Notes: a model not told the origin generated them from the sequence alone. A DNA stretch of 10,465 bases from DASYSL01 sp036003365 (GCA_036003365.1 DASYSL010000215.1:1-10465), one strand, 5' to 3'; numbered from the stretch's first letter, positions 1 through 7,368 are shown. Program-made: numbers and translations.

Positions 1-2
1 AC

Positions 3-632
3 ACGGTGATTGGCGACTCGGTGCGCATCGACGACCAGGTGGTGCTCGGCAAGACGCCCATGAAATCGCTGTCCTCGGCCACCACCTCCGACAAGCAACT
101 CGGGCCGCTCGAGATCGGCGAGAGCTGTCTCATCGGCACCGGGGCCGTGCTCTACCGCGGCGCCAAGCTCGGTCGCAAGATTCTCGTCGCCGATCTGGCC
201 ACGGTGCGCGAGGACGTGACCGTGGGCGATCGCACCATCGTCGGCCGCGGCGTCACGGTCGAGAACCAGTGCGTGATCGGCCGCTTCGTCAAGCTCGAGA
301 GCGAGTGCTACATCACGGCCTACTCGACGATCGAGGATCGGGTCTTCATCGCTCCCGGCGTGGTGACGTCGAACGACAACTTCGTCGGCCGCACCGAGGA
401 GCGCTTCAAGCATTTCAAGGGCGTGACCGTGAAGCGGGGCGGACGCGTGGGCGCGGGCTCGGTCCTGCTCCCGGGCGTGACCGTGGGCGCCGACGCACTC
501 GTGGCCGCCGGCTCCGTGGTCACCAAGGACGTGCCGCCCGGCGTCATCGTCCTGGGATCGCCCGCGAAATATTTCCGCGACGTGCCCAAGGAACAGCTTC
601 TCGACCAGCAAGGGTGGAGCGACCAGGTATGA
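3..632 (+). CDS. Hexapeptide-repeat sugar-nucleotide N-acetyltransferase (5' partial)
   Basis: The visible 209 codons encode a left-handed beta-helix acyltransferase. Hexapeptide turns such as TVIGDSVRI, LEIGESCLI, VTVGDRTIV and CVIGRFVKL run through the first two thirds. An internal loop has the NDNFVGRTEERFKHFKG signature seen in WbpD/QdtC-like N-acetyltransferases acting on amino sugars of nucleotide-sugar pathways. The C-terminal end, PGVTVGADALVAAGSVVTKDVPPG then GSPAK, is the usual cap of acetyl-CoA-dependent hexapeptide transferases. A GTG at position 6 could start translation, but the reading frame is open to the left edge and the preceding codon already belongs to a hexapeptide turn, so the true start probably lies outside the window. 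The stop overlaps the start of the next gene (ATGA). Pairing with a WbpE-like aminotransferase suggests it acetylates the amino group that enzyme installs. Exact substrate is not determinable from sequence. Confidence 0.85.
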   Translation, partial: TVIGDSVRIDDQVVLGKTPMKSLSSATTSDKQLGPLEIGESCLIGTGAVLYRGAKLGRKILVADLATVREDVTVGDRTIVGRGVTVENQCVIGRFVKLESECYITAYSTIEDRVFIAPGVVTSNDNFVGRTEERFKHFKGVTVKRGGRVGAGSVLLPGVTVGADALVAAGSVVTKDVPPGVIVLGSPAKYFRDVPKEQLLDQQGWSDQV

Positions 633-1798
633 GCGCGCAGCCGACGCCAACGACGCAAACGACTCCAACGACTACGACGACTCCGACGCAGAAGGTCCCG
701 CTTCTCGATCTCACCGCGCAGTTCCGCTCGATCGAGCCCGAGATCCGCGAGGCCATCGAGCGCGTGCTGGTGAGCGGCCGCTACATCCAGGGCCCTGAGG
801 TGGTCGAGTTCGAAAAGGAAGTCGGCGCCTACTGCGACGTGCCGCACGCCATCGCCTGCGCTTCCGGCACCGACGCGCTGATCCTCGCCATGCGGGCGCT
901 CGGCGTCGGGCCCGGGGACGAGGTGATCACGCCCGCGTACTCGTTCCTGGCGAGCGCCAGCTCGATCGCGCTCGTCGGCGGCAAACCGGTGTTCGTCGAC
1001 GTCGAGCCCGACACGTACAACATGGACCCGGCCAAGCTCGAGCAGGCGATCACCGCCAAGACCAAGGCCGTGATCGTCGTCCACCTCTTCGGCCAGTGCG
1101 CCGAGCTCGAGGCCATCCAGACCATCTGCAAGCGGCGCAACGTGGCGCTGGTCGAAGACGCCGCCCAGGCCATCGGCGCCGAGTGGAAGGGCAAGCGTGC
1201 CGGATCGTGGGGCGAGATCGGCTGCTTCTCGTTCTTCCCCTCCAAGAATCTGGGCGCCTTCGGCGATGGCGGGCTCGTGGTCTCGACCCGCGACGACCTG
1301 GGGGACAAGCTCCGTCTCCTGCGCGAGCATGGAGCCCGGCCCAAGTACCACCACATCGAGCTGGGCATGAACAGCCGCCTGGATGCCCTGCAAGCGGCGG
1401 TTTTGCGGGTCAAGCTGCGCCACCTCGAAAGTTGGACCGAAGGGCGGCGCAAGAATGCCGATATCTATAGGCAGGCCCTGGCCGGGGTTCCGGTCGGGCT
1501 GCCCGTGGCACGCCCGGAGGCGCGCCACATCTACAACCAATTCGTGGTCCGTAGCACGAAGCGGGATGCGCTGCGCGCGACGCTTTCGGCCGCCGGGGTG
1601 GGGACGGAGATCTACTACCCCAAGCCGATGCACGTGCAGCCCTGCTTCGACGCGCTCGGATACAAGGACGGCGACTTCCCCGTGAGCGAGGCCGCGGCCC
1701 GGGAGACGGTGGCTCTGCCCATCTATCCCGAGCTGACTCGCGACCAGGTCGCCTACGTGTCCGAACGCGTGCGGGAATTCGCCAGCTCTCCTTCCTGA
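629..1798 (+). CDS. DegT/DnrJ/EryC1/StrS-family PLP aminotransferase (WbpE-like)
   Basis: 389-residue sugar aminotransferase that would transfer an amino group, usually from glutamate, to a keto-sugar nucleotide using PLP. Fold type I motifs are present in order: CASGTDALILAMRALGVGPGDEV (phosphate-cup region), VEDAAQAIGA with Asp177 expected to contact the PLP pyridine nitrogen, and CFSFFPSKNLGAFGDGG with Lys206 as the Schiff-base lysine. GMNSRLDALQAAVL and the C-terminal IYYPKPMHVQPCF follow as in the family. The start is set by the ATGA overlap with the acetyltransferase stop, implying translational coupling. No other ATG/GTG lies before the canonical KVPLLDL beginning, so the protein carries an unusual extension of about 20 residues rich in Thr and Pro. 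The neighbouring acetyltransferase suggests a 3-amino (WbpE/WbpD-type) sugar pathway for O-antigen or other surface glycan. The family call is sure; the substrate is inferred. Confidence 0.9.
   Translation: MSAQPTPTTQTTPTTTTTPTQKVPLLDLTAQFRSIEPEIREAIERVLVSGRYIQGPEVVEFEKEVGAYCDVPHAIACASGTDALILAMRALGVGPGDEVITPAYSFLASASSIALVGGKPVFVDVEPDTYNMDPAKLEQAITAKTKAVIVVHLFGQCAELEAIQTICKRRNVALVEDAAQAIGAEWKGKRAGSWGEIGCFSFFPSKNLGAFGDGGLVVSTRDDLGDKLRLLREHGARPKYHHIELGMNSRLDALQAAVLRVKLRHLESWTEGRRKNADIYRQALAGVPVGLPVARPEARHIYNQFVVRSTKRDALRATLSAAGVGTEIYYPKPMHVQPCFDALGYKDGDFPVSEAAARETVALPIYPELTRDQVAYVSERVREFASSPS
641..691 (+). repeat. Thr/Pro codon-rich low-complexity tract in the aminotransferase N-terminus
   Basis: Codons 5 to 21 of the aminotransferase are almost all Thr (ACG/ACT) with interspersed CCN and two CAA/CAG codons, built from repeated ACGACTCC-like units. 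It encodes a disordered extension ahead of the family's usual first residues. The simple-sequence nature suggests replication slippage may vary its length. Confidence 0.6.
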
Positions 1799-1809
1799 TC
1801 GAAGCGGAT

Positions 1810-1830
1810 CCGGAGGAGAGGGATCTCCGG
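1810..1830 (+). other. Small inverted repeat between aminotransferase and kinase genes
   Basis: CCGGAG at 1810-1815 pairs with CTCCGG at 1825-1830 around a 9-nt loop in the 50-nt gap before the kinase gene. There is no following T-run, so it is not a convincing terminator. It could be a weak attenuator, an mRNA processing hairpin or chance. The GGAGGAGAGGG inside it is purine-rich but too far from either candidate start to be a normal ribosome binding site. Confidence 0.25.
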
Positions 1831-1848
1831 GGGTCCGTGAAGGGAATC

Positions 1849-3816
1849 ATGGCGTCGCCGTCGTCTCAAACTCATCGCGAAGCGTTGCGCGCGCTGCTCC
1901 GCCGCATGGACGAGGTGCGCGGGCTCTCGAGCCTGCCGCCGCTCGTCACGGCCGGGCACGTCGACGACACCGAGCTCTTGCTCGCCGCCGCCGGCGAGCT
2001 GGTGGACGAGCTCGAGCGCAGCCACCGCCGTCTCATCGAGACCAACGTGCAGCTCGTGTCGCTGCGCGAGGTGGCCAACTCGATGGTGTCCTCGCTCGAG
2101 GGCGAGGAGACGACGCGCGCGGTCACGCACTATCTGCTACGCGCGTTCGCGTTCGGCGAGGTGTTCCTGTGCCTCGCCAATCGCGAGCAGCGCGTGCTCG
2201 AAGGCACGTGGTCCAGGCGCGGCGCCAACGGCATCTCGACGCACTCGCTGCGTCTGCCTCTGGTGAGCGAGGACGGAGTCGTCAATCGCGTCGTGTGGGG
2301 AAACCGCACGGTCACCATCCGCGATCCGCGGCGCAATCCGCCGTTCCATATCGACGACGGCCACGCGCTCTCCGAAGTGCTGCCCGGGCTTTCCACGTAT
2401 ACGGTGGTGCCGCTGCAGCGCGGGCGCCGGCCCGACGCCCCGGAAGTCGGCACGGACGCCTGCCCATCCTCGTGCCCGCTGCAGGGGCGCGGTCCGTCCG
2501 ACGCCATCCCCGATCCCGACGCGCAGGCCGGCTGGGCCGAGTCGCGCGACGCCAAGCGCCAGCGCTGCCTCGACTGCAGCCGCTTCCCGGTGCTCGGCGT
2601 GGTGGGCGTCGGCCGCTCCGGACCCGGACCCGGCCTCAATCCGGCCGAGGTCACGCTGCTCGAATCGGTGGCGCTCTCGGTGGCGCCGGTGCTCGAGAAC
2701 GCGCGTCTCTACGTCGATCTCCGGCGCAGCGAGCGCTTCCTCGACCACGTGCTCAACTCGATGAGCTCGGGCCTCGCGGTGGTGGGCCTCGACGGACGCA
2801 TCCTCATCTTCAATCGCGCGGCCGAGGAGCTGACCGGACACCAGGCCGGCTACGCGGTGGGGGAGCCGCTCACCCTCGTCTTCCCCGAGGACAGCCAGGA
2901 GAAGATCCTGGCCACGCTGCGCGCCGGGCACGAGTGGTTCCGCCACGACACCGTGGTGCGCCGGCCCGATGGCGCACAAGTGCCTGTGTCGCTCAACACG
3001 TCGCTTCTGCGCGACGAGCGGCGCCACGTGTACGGCGCCATCGCCACCTTCAGCGATCTGTCGCGCATCAAGCGCATGGAAGAGGAGATTCGTCAGCTCG
3101 ACCGCCTGGCCGCGCTCGGCCGTTTCACCTCGAGCGTGGCGCACGAGATCCGCAATCCCTTGACCGGGATCGCGGCCGGCGTCGAATACCTGAAGAAGAG
3201 CTTCCCGGACGGCTCCAAGGAAGAGATGAACGTCGAGTTCATCCAGACCGAGATCGCGCGGCTCGACCGCATCGTGGGCGACCTGTTCACGGTCACGCAC
3301 CCGAAGCGGCTGTCGCCGCGGCGCTCGGAGCTCATCGAAGTCGTCGAGCGCAGCCTGCAGAGCGTGCAGGCGGTGCTCACCGAGAAGAAGCTGCGCGTCG
3401 AATGGGTGTTGCCCGAGAAGGTCCCAGTGGCCATGATCGACCCGGATCAGATGCAGCAGGTGTTCATCAATCTGATCAAGAACGCGGCCGAGGCCTCGCC
3501 GGGCGGCGGGCGCGTCCGCCTGCGCGTCTGGGTCGGCAGCCCCGAGCCGGAAACGGCACCGGGACCCGAGAGCGCACACTCTCTCTGCATCGCGGTCGAA
3601 GACGAGGGACCGGGCATTCCGACGGAGCACCGCCAGAGCTTGTTCGAGCCCTTCTTCACCACCAAGCCCGGCGGCACCGGGCTCGGGCTCTACGTGAGCC
3701 ACGACATCGTGAAACGTCACGGCGGCGGGCTGCGTGCCCGCAGCGAGTCGGGCCGCGGCAGCACATTCGTGGTCGAGCTGCCGCTCGAGCCCCTCTCCGG
3801 AGGTCGCGATGCTTGA
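1849..3816 (+). CDS. Soluble GAF-PAS sensor histidine kinase (NtrB/AtoS-like)
   Basis: 655-residue kinase expected to autophosphorylate and pass phosphate to the response regulator encoded next. Domains: N-terminal helical/coiled-coil segment (about 30-70), GAF (about 75-285), PAS (about 297-402), dimerisation/phosphoacceptor domain with SSVAHEIRNPL (His432), and HATPase domain from about 525. The ATPase domain shows the N-box NLIKNAAEA (Asn545), G1 box DEGPGIP (Asp585), FEPFFTTK and GGTGLGLYVSH. No membrane segment or signal peptide is visible, so it is probably cytoplasmic. Oddity: the GAF domain is interrupted by a polar stretch carrying Cys205-x3-Cys209 and Cys240-x2-Cys243, a possible metal or redox site. 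Start choice: ATG 1849 has a purine-rich AAGGGA close upstream; an in-frame GTG at 1837 would add four residues. The stop overlaps the response regulator start by 8 nt, so the two are likely co-translated partners. Confidence 0.93.
   Translation: MASPSSQTHREALRALLRRMDEVRGLSSLPPLVTAGHVDDTELLLAAAGELVDELERSHRRLIETNVQLVSLREVANSMVSSLEGEETTRAVTHYLLRAFAFGEVFLCLANREQRVLEGTWSRRGANGISTHSLRLPLVSEDGVVNRVVWGNRTVTIRDPRRNPPFHIDDGHALSEVLPGLSTYTVVPLQRGRRPDAPEVGTDACPSSCPLQGRGPSDAIPDPDAQAGWAESRDAKRQRCLDCSRFPVLGVVGVGRSGPGPGLNPAEVTLLESVALSVAPVLENARLYVDLRRSERFLDHVLNSMSSGLAVVGLDGRILIFNRAAEELTGHQAGYAVGEPLTLVFPEDSQEKILATLRAGHEWFRHDTVVRRPDGAQVPVSLNTSLLRDERRHVYGAIATFSDLSRIKRMEEEIRQLDRLAALGRFTSSVAHEIRNPLTGIAAGVEYLKKSFPDGSKEEMNVEFIQTEIARLDRIVGDLFTVTHPKRLSPRRSELIEVVERSLQSVQAVLTEKKLRVEWVLPEKVPVAMIDPDQMQQVFINLIKNAAEASPGGGRVRLRVWVGSPEPETAPGPESAHSLCIAVEDEGPGIPTEHRQSLFEPFFTTKPGGTGLGLYVSHDIVKRHGGGLRARSESGRGSTFVVELPLEPLSGGRDA
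3799..3803 (+). promoter_or_regulatory. Ribosome binding site that fixes the response regulator start
   Basis: A perfect GGAGG lies 5 nt before ATG 3809, inside the last codons of the kinase gene. It decides the start: longer in-frame readings into the kinase gene exist but add non-conserved sequence, while this ATG gives a protein beginning shortly before the receiver domain. Confidence 0.75.
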
Positions 3817-5320
3817 AGAACGGAATTCCGAGACGCGCCGTCCCGCCCGCGCCCAGGGCGAGCTGCCTTCGTCGCACGTGCTGGTCGTGGACGACGAGCA
3901 TTCGATCCGCCACTTCGTCCAGTGCGCGCTCACCGACGCCGGCTACCACGTCACCATGGCGGCCAACGGCGAAGAGGCCTTGAGCCGGTTCAAGAGCGAG
4001 GTCCCGGACCTGGTCGTGCTCGACGTCAAGCTGCCCGACGCCGACGGCCTCGACCTGCTCGCCCAGATGAAGCAGGAGTCGCCCGACACGCCGGTGATCC
4101 TGATCACCGCCGTGGCCGACGTGAAGAAGGCGGTCGAGGCCATGAAGCGAGGCGCCTTCTACTTCCTGCGCAAGCCCCTGGCCCTGGACGAGCTCGAAGG
4201 GCTCGTGCGCGAGGGCCTCGAGAAGCGCCGCCTCAAGCTCGAAGTCGACGTGCTGCGGCAGAAGGTGTGGCAGGAAGAAGGTGTCGTGCGCTGCCTGTCG
4301 CCGCGCATGGCGCAGGTCTATCAGATCGTGGAGCAGGTGGCGCGCGGCGAGAACACGAGCGTGCTCATCGAGGGCGAGTCGGGCACCGGCAAGGAGCACA
4401 TCGCGCGCAACATCCACAAGCTCTCGATGCGCAGCACCAAGCCCTTCCTCGAGATCAACTGCGCCGCCATTCCCCGGGACCTTCTCGAGTCCGAGCTGTT
4501 CGGCCACGAGAAGGGCGCTTTCACCGACGCGCGCGCGCAGAAGCAGGGTTTGCTCGAGCTGGCCCACGGCGGCACGCTGTTCCTGGACGAAGTGGGCGAG
4601 ATGAGCCTCACTCTCCAGGTAAAGCTCCTGCGCGTGCTCGAGCGCATGACCTTCAAGCGCGTGGGCGGCGTGAAGGACATCTCGGTCTCGGTGCGCATCA
4701 TCTCGGCCACCAACCAGAATCTCGAGAAGCGGGTGCGCGAAGGCGGCTTCCGCGAGGATCTCTTCTATCGCTTGAAGGTCGTGCCCATCTACGTGCCGCC
4801 GCTGCGCGAGCGCCGCGAAGACATTCTGCCCCTGGCGCTCCACTTCATGCAGCAGTTCAACATCGCCTTCAAGAAGGACTTCATGCGCATCACGCCCGAG
4901 GCCGAGCGCACGCTGCTCGAGTACCCGTGGCCAGGCAACATCCGCGAGCTGCGCAATCTCATGGAGCGCATGATCCTGCTCGAGACCGGCACCGAGCTCA
5001 ATGTCGGCCACCTGCAGCTGGGTTCGGGCGGCGGCACGCGCGGGGCACACGGCTCGAGCGGCAACGATCTCGCCGACCGCATCTCGGACGTCCTGGTGGC
5101 GCCGGGGCTGCCGTCGGGCGGCATTCCGTGCGAGGGCATCCTGGAGGAGCTGGAGCGGGCCTTGATCACCAAGGCCAGCGAGGCGTCTAATGGCAACCAG
5201 AGCCGCACCGCGGAGCTCCTGCAGATGAAGCGCGACAAGCTCCGCTACCGCATGAAGCTCTATCGGATGAATGGGGGACATGGCGCCGACGACGACGGAG
5301 TCGAGCAGACCGGGACGTAA
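3809..5320 (+). CDS. NtrC-family sigma-54-dependent response regulator
   Basis: 503-residue transcription activator with the standard three-part architecture. The receiver domain (about 20-140) has the acidic pair Asp28/Asp29, phosphoacceptor Asp72 in VVLDVKLPDADG, and Lys122 in FLRKP. The AAA+ domain has Walker A GESGTGKE (Lys195), the sigma-54 contact loop GAFTDA (236-241), Walker B GGTLFLDEVGEM (Asp260, Glu261), FREDLFYRL and PLRERREDI, then YPWPGNIREL from 372. A Fis-type helix-turn-helix lies at the C-terminus (about 445-490; NQSRTAELLQMKRDKLRYRMK). The fifth GAFTGA position is Asp instead of Gly, a variant seen in some family members. It starts 8 nt inside the kinase gene, and its last 50 nt overlap the lptE start, so all three are probably on one mRNA. 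Its targets are unknown; surface glycan and LPS genes on either side make envelope control plausible. Confidence 0.95.
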   Translation: MLEERNSETRRPARAQGELPSSHVLVVDDEHSIRHFVQCALTDAGYHVTMAANGEEALSRFKSEVPDLVVLDVKLPDADGLDLLAQMKQESPDTPVILITAVADVKKAVEAMKRGAFYFLRKPLALDELEGLVREGLEKRRLKLEVDVLRQKVWQEEGVVRCLSPRMAQVYQIVEQVARGENTSVLIEGESGTGKEHIARNIHKLSMRSTKPFLEINCAAIPRDLLESELFGHEKGAFTDARAQKQGLLELAHGGTLFLDEVGEMSLTLQVKLLRVLERMTFKRVGGVKDISVSVRIISATNQNLEKRVREGGFREDLFYRLKVVPIYVPPLRERREDILPLALHFMQQFNIAFKKDFMRITPEAERTLLEYPWPGNIRELRNLMERMILLETGTELNVGHLQLGSGGGTRGAHGSSGNDLADRISDVLVAPGLPSGGIPCEGILEELERALITKASEASNGNQSRTAELLQMKRDKLRYRMKLYRMNGGHGADDDGVEQTGT

Positions 5321-5828
5321 TCGCAGCAGCTGGCTTGTTCTGGTTTTCCTGGCTCTCGTCCTGCCCTCGTGCGGGCTCTATTCCACCAATCCGGGATCCC
5401 TTCCCGGGCACATCAAGACCCTCGCCGTTCCCGCCTTCGACAACCGCACCACCCAGGTCGGCCTCGACGAAGAGATCACGCAGGCCGTGATCCAACGCTT
5501 CGTGGACGACAACCACCTCAAGATCGTGGCAGAATCCGACGCCAACGCCGTGCTCACCGGCGCCGTGGTCGACTACAAGAACACGGTCTTTGGCTTCACC
5601 GGGCGCGAGCAGGCGCAGGAATATCGCGTGACCATCACCGTCGCCGTGCGGCTCATGGACAAGGTGAAGAACCGTGAGCTGTGGCGTGACGACAACATGG
5701 TCAAGACGCAGAACTACTACGTGATCAGTGTGCCGGGGCAGGAGCCCCAGGACGAGGTCAGTGGTCGCAAGCAAGCCGTCCAAAAAATCGCCGACGAAAT
5801 CCTCAGCCGGACCATCGAGAACTGGTAG
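5271..5828 (+). CDS. lptE: LPS-assembly lipoprotein LptE
   Basis: 185-residue predicted outer-membrane lipoprotein; LptE plugs the LptD barrel and helps insert LPS into the outer leaflet. The N-terminus has basic residues (RPGRNR), a hydrophobic core (WLVLVFLALV) and a lipobox LPSC with Cys34 as the lipidation site. The mature part has the family look: IKTLAVPAFDNRT, then DEEITQAVIQRFVDDNHLKIV, then a beta-rich segment with LTGAVVDYKNTVFGF and YRVTITVAVRLMD. Length fits the family. ATG 5271 is chosen; ATG 5280 is also possible, since a GGGGGA sits between them. Either overlaps the regulator gene by 40-50 nt. The identity is strengthened by holA directly downstream, a very conserved pairing. 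Primary sequence conservation in LptE is low, so the call rests on lipobox, motif pattern and context. Confidence 0.85.
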   Translation: MGDMAPTTTESSRPGRNRSSWLVLVFLALVLPSCGLYSTNPGSLPGHIKTLAVPAFDNRTTQVGLDEEITQAVIQRFVDDNHLKIVAESDANAVLTGAVVDYKNTVFGFTGREQAQEYRVTITVAVRLMDKVKNRELWRDDNMVKTQNYYVISVPGQEPQDEVSGRKQAVQKIADEILSRTIENW

Positions 5829-5844
5829 GAGCCCTTCCTCCAGC

Positions 5845-6810
5845 TTGAGCGTTTCGGGCTTCGACACGTGGCTGGGCCGGGGCGAGCCATTGCCGACGTC
5901 GATCTATGTCTCAGGAAGCGATGAAGCGGCGAAGGCCGAAGTTCTTGCATCGTTGAAACAGCGCTGGGCCGACGACCATCCCGATGTCCCGCCCGTGGTG
6001 TTGCGCGCCGCCGAGACGGGCGTCGATCGCGTGCTGGCGGAAGCGCAGGGCTCGTCCCTGTTCGCGCCCGCGAGCTTCGTTCTCGTGCTCAACGTCGAGG
6101 AGTGGGTGCGCTCGGCGCGCACCGTCGAGGCGGCGGCGACGGGTGCCGCGGCGGTGCCGGCGGGCAACGTGCTCGTCTTCGTCGAGTCGGCGGCCGAGAA
6201 CGAGCGCAAGACGCTGGCCGGCTTGTCGGGTGCGTGCGCGTTGACCGTGTCGGTCGAGTCGCCGCCCCCCGAAGTCCTCACGCGCTGGGCCGAGCGGCGG
6301 CTCGAGCGCTCCGGCGTGAAGCCCGGACCTGGCGTGATCGAAGCCGTGCTCGACGCGAGCCGCCTCGAGACTTCCGAGGTGATGAACGAAGTCGACAAGC
6401 TGGGCGACTGGGCGGCGGGCGTGGGCAAGATCACGCGCGAGGAGGCCGAGCGCGTGCTGCGGCCGGTGCACTCGGGCTCGTTGAGCGGGCTCTCGCGCGC
6501 CGTGGCTGAAGGGCGCTCCGATGCCGCGGTCGATCATCTCCTGCGCGCCCTGGAAGCGGGGGAGTCGGAAGGCACGGTGCTCTTCCAGCTGCAGACGCTC
6601 GTGGCCGGCGCCCTGCGCCTGCGCACGCATCAGTGGGGCTGGATCCGGGATCGCGAGAACTCGGATCGCCTCGCGCGCCAGCGCGGGGTCACCGAGCTGT
6701 CGCACGCGCTCGATCTCCTCTACCGGACGGAGCGCGCGTGGAAGAGCGGCCGCGCCGACGTGGAAACGCTGCTCGTGCGCGCCGTGGTGGGAGTGTCGAC
6801 CGGGAGCTAG
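5845..6810 (+). CDS. holA: DNA polymerase III subunit delta
   Basis: About 321 residues, matching the usual size of HolA, the clamp-loader subunit that opens the beta sliding clamp. The N-terminal part begins TSIYVSGSDEAAKAEVL, corresponding to the family's 'VYLLyGeD..l..ea' start. The middle has VLVFVESAAENERKTLAGL and LTRWAERRLERSGVKPGPGVIEAVLDA, followed by ETSEVMNEVDKLGDW and a C-terminal helical collar region (LSRAVAEGRSDAAVDHLLRALEAGESEGTVLF). No ATG or GTG lies between the lptE stop and the conserved region, so TTG 5845 is proposed as start, with AGGAG at 5827-5831 about 13 nt upstream, a rather long spacing. An upstream GTG at 5761 within lptE is the alternative. The gene is 16 nt after lptE. 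Function is firm, start is not. Confidence 0.88.
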   Translation: MSVSGFDTWLGRGEPLPTSIYVSGSDEAAKAEVLASLKQRWADDHPDVPPVVLRAAETGVDRVLAEAQGSSLFAPASFVLVLNVEEWVRSARTVEAAATGAAAVPAGNVLVFVESAAENERKTLAGLSGACALTVSVESPPPEVLTRWAERRLERSGVKPGPGVIEAVLDASRLETSEVMNEVDKLGDWAAGVGKITREEAERVLRPVHSGSLSGLSRAVAEGRSDAAVDHLLRALEAGESEGTVLFQLQTLVAGALRLRTHQWGWIRDRENSDRLARQRGVTELSHALDLLYRTERAWKSGRADVETLLVRAVVGVSTGS

Positions 6811-6840
6811 ATCGACGCGCTGCCCGCCGTGCGAAACACG

Positions 6841-6872
6841 CGAGGGACGGGGATTCGCATCCCCGCCCCTCG
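6841..6872. terminator. Strong hairpin between convergent holA and doxX-like genes
   Basis: A nearly perfect 14-position stem (one A/C mismatch) closes on a TCGC loop: 6841-6854 pairs with 6859-6872. It lies 30 nt after the holA stop and 16 nt from the stop of the leftward gene, so it is positioned to end transcription from both sides. There is no long T-tract on the plus strand; reading leftward a short TTT follows about 10 nt later. It may therefore be an imperfect or bidirectional terminator, or an mRNA 3'-end stabiliser. Confidence 0.65.
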
Positions 6873-6888
6873 CCCGAAGCCTCGAGAC

Positions 6889-7329
6889 TTACTTCGCGTA
6901 AACCTCGCTCAAACGACCGAGCGCGAGCGCGCCGAGGAGGAGGCCGAAGTCGCGCAGCGCGATGTCGAAATAGCCGGGAATCAAGAGCAGGTTCACGATG
7001 ATGACGGCGAGCCAGGCGGCCACCACGTAGGCGAAGATCCGCGGCTTGAGCAGGACGCCGAGGCCCGCGACCACCTCGATCACGCCCACGACCAGCATGA
7101 GCGTATGGCCGTGGCCACCGACCATGTTGTTCACCACGGGCGGCAGATACTTGTCCCAGTTCACGAGCACGTGGAAGAACTTGTCCAGGCCGGCAAGGAT
7201 GGGCGCGGCGATGAAGCCCACGCGCAGGATCCAGAATGCCTGATGGGCCGGGCTCGCAGCCTCGATCGAGGCGGAGGGGGCGCCGGCCGTGGACGGAATC
7301 CGCCGCTCGGCGGTGGCGATGTTCGACAT
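6889..7329 (-). CDS. DoxX-like four-helix inner membrane protein
   Basis: 146 residues with a polar N-terminus of about 28 residues and four hydrophobic segments at about 31-48, 75-94, 98-117 and 124-138. The pattern of FWILRVGFIAAPILAGLDKFFH, VGVIEVVAGLGVLLKP with a buried Glu85, and IALRDFGLLLGALALGRLS (Arg126/Asp127) resembles DoxX/DoxX-like proteins of unassigned biochemical role. Some DoxX proteins are linked to redox stress, for example the mycobacterial DoxX-SseA-SodA complex; relevance here is inference. The start is ATG 7329, supported by AAGGAG at 7339-7344 with 9 nt spacing; a longer reading would extend past this site without added conservation. It is divergent from a winged-helix regulator gene and shares a 155-bp intergenic region with it. 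The 3' end faces holA across a hairpin. Confidence 0.8.
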   Translation of the reverse strand: MSNIATAERRIPSTAGAPSASIEAASPAHQAFWILRVGFIAAPILAGLDKFFHVLVNWDKYLPPVVNNMVGGHGHTLMLVVGVIEVVAGLGVLLKPRIFAYVVAAWLAVIIVNLLLIPGYFDIALRDFGLLLGALALGRLSEVYAK

Positions 7330-7368
7330 GATGTCTCGCTCCTTGGAAGAGGATTCTGTATCGGGCTC

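Noticed and set aside
320..1633. Long open frame on the minus strand (437 codons) across the acetyltransferase and aminotransferase genes
   Set aside because: Low-complexity Arg/Ala/Gly/Leu-rich translation without family motifs, exactly opposite well-supported genes; expected from GC-rich codon bias.
2137..3933. 598-codon minus-strand frame opposite the histidine kinase
   Set aside because: No recognisable domains; it mirrors the codon positions of the kinase and is rich in His/Arg/Gly/Ala as antisense shadows are.
2169..3983. 604-codon plus-strand frame overlapping the kinase in another phase
   Set aside because: Arg/Ala/Pro-rich translation without motifs, while the other phase carries all kinase motifs.
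3656..5281. 541-codon minus-strand frame opposite the response regulator
   Set aside because: Antisense shadow; no domain signatures and no ribosome binding site considered convincing.
5391..5410. Inverted repeat (CCGGGA/TCCCGG) considered as a regulatory hairpin
   Set aside because: Lies inside the lptE coding region at the lipobox-proximal segment; short and likely coincidental.
5930..5950. TTGCA preceded by GG, considered as a sigma-54 promoter
   Set aside because: The GG to GC spacing is 11 rather than 10 and it lies inside holA coding sequence.
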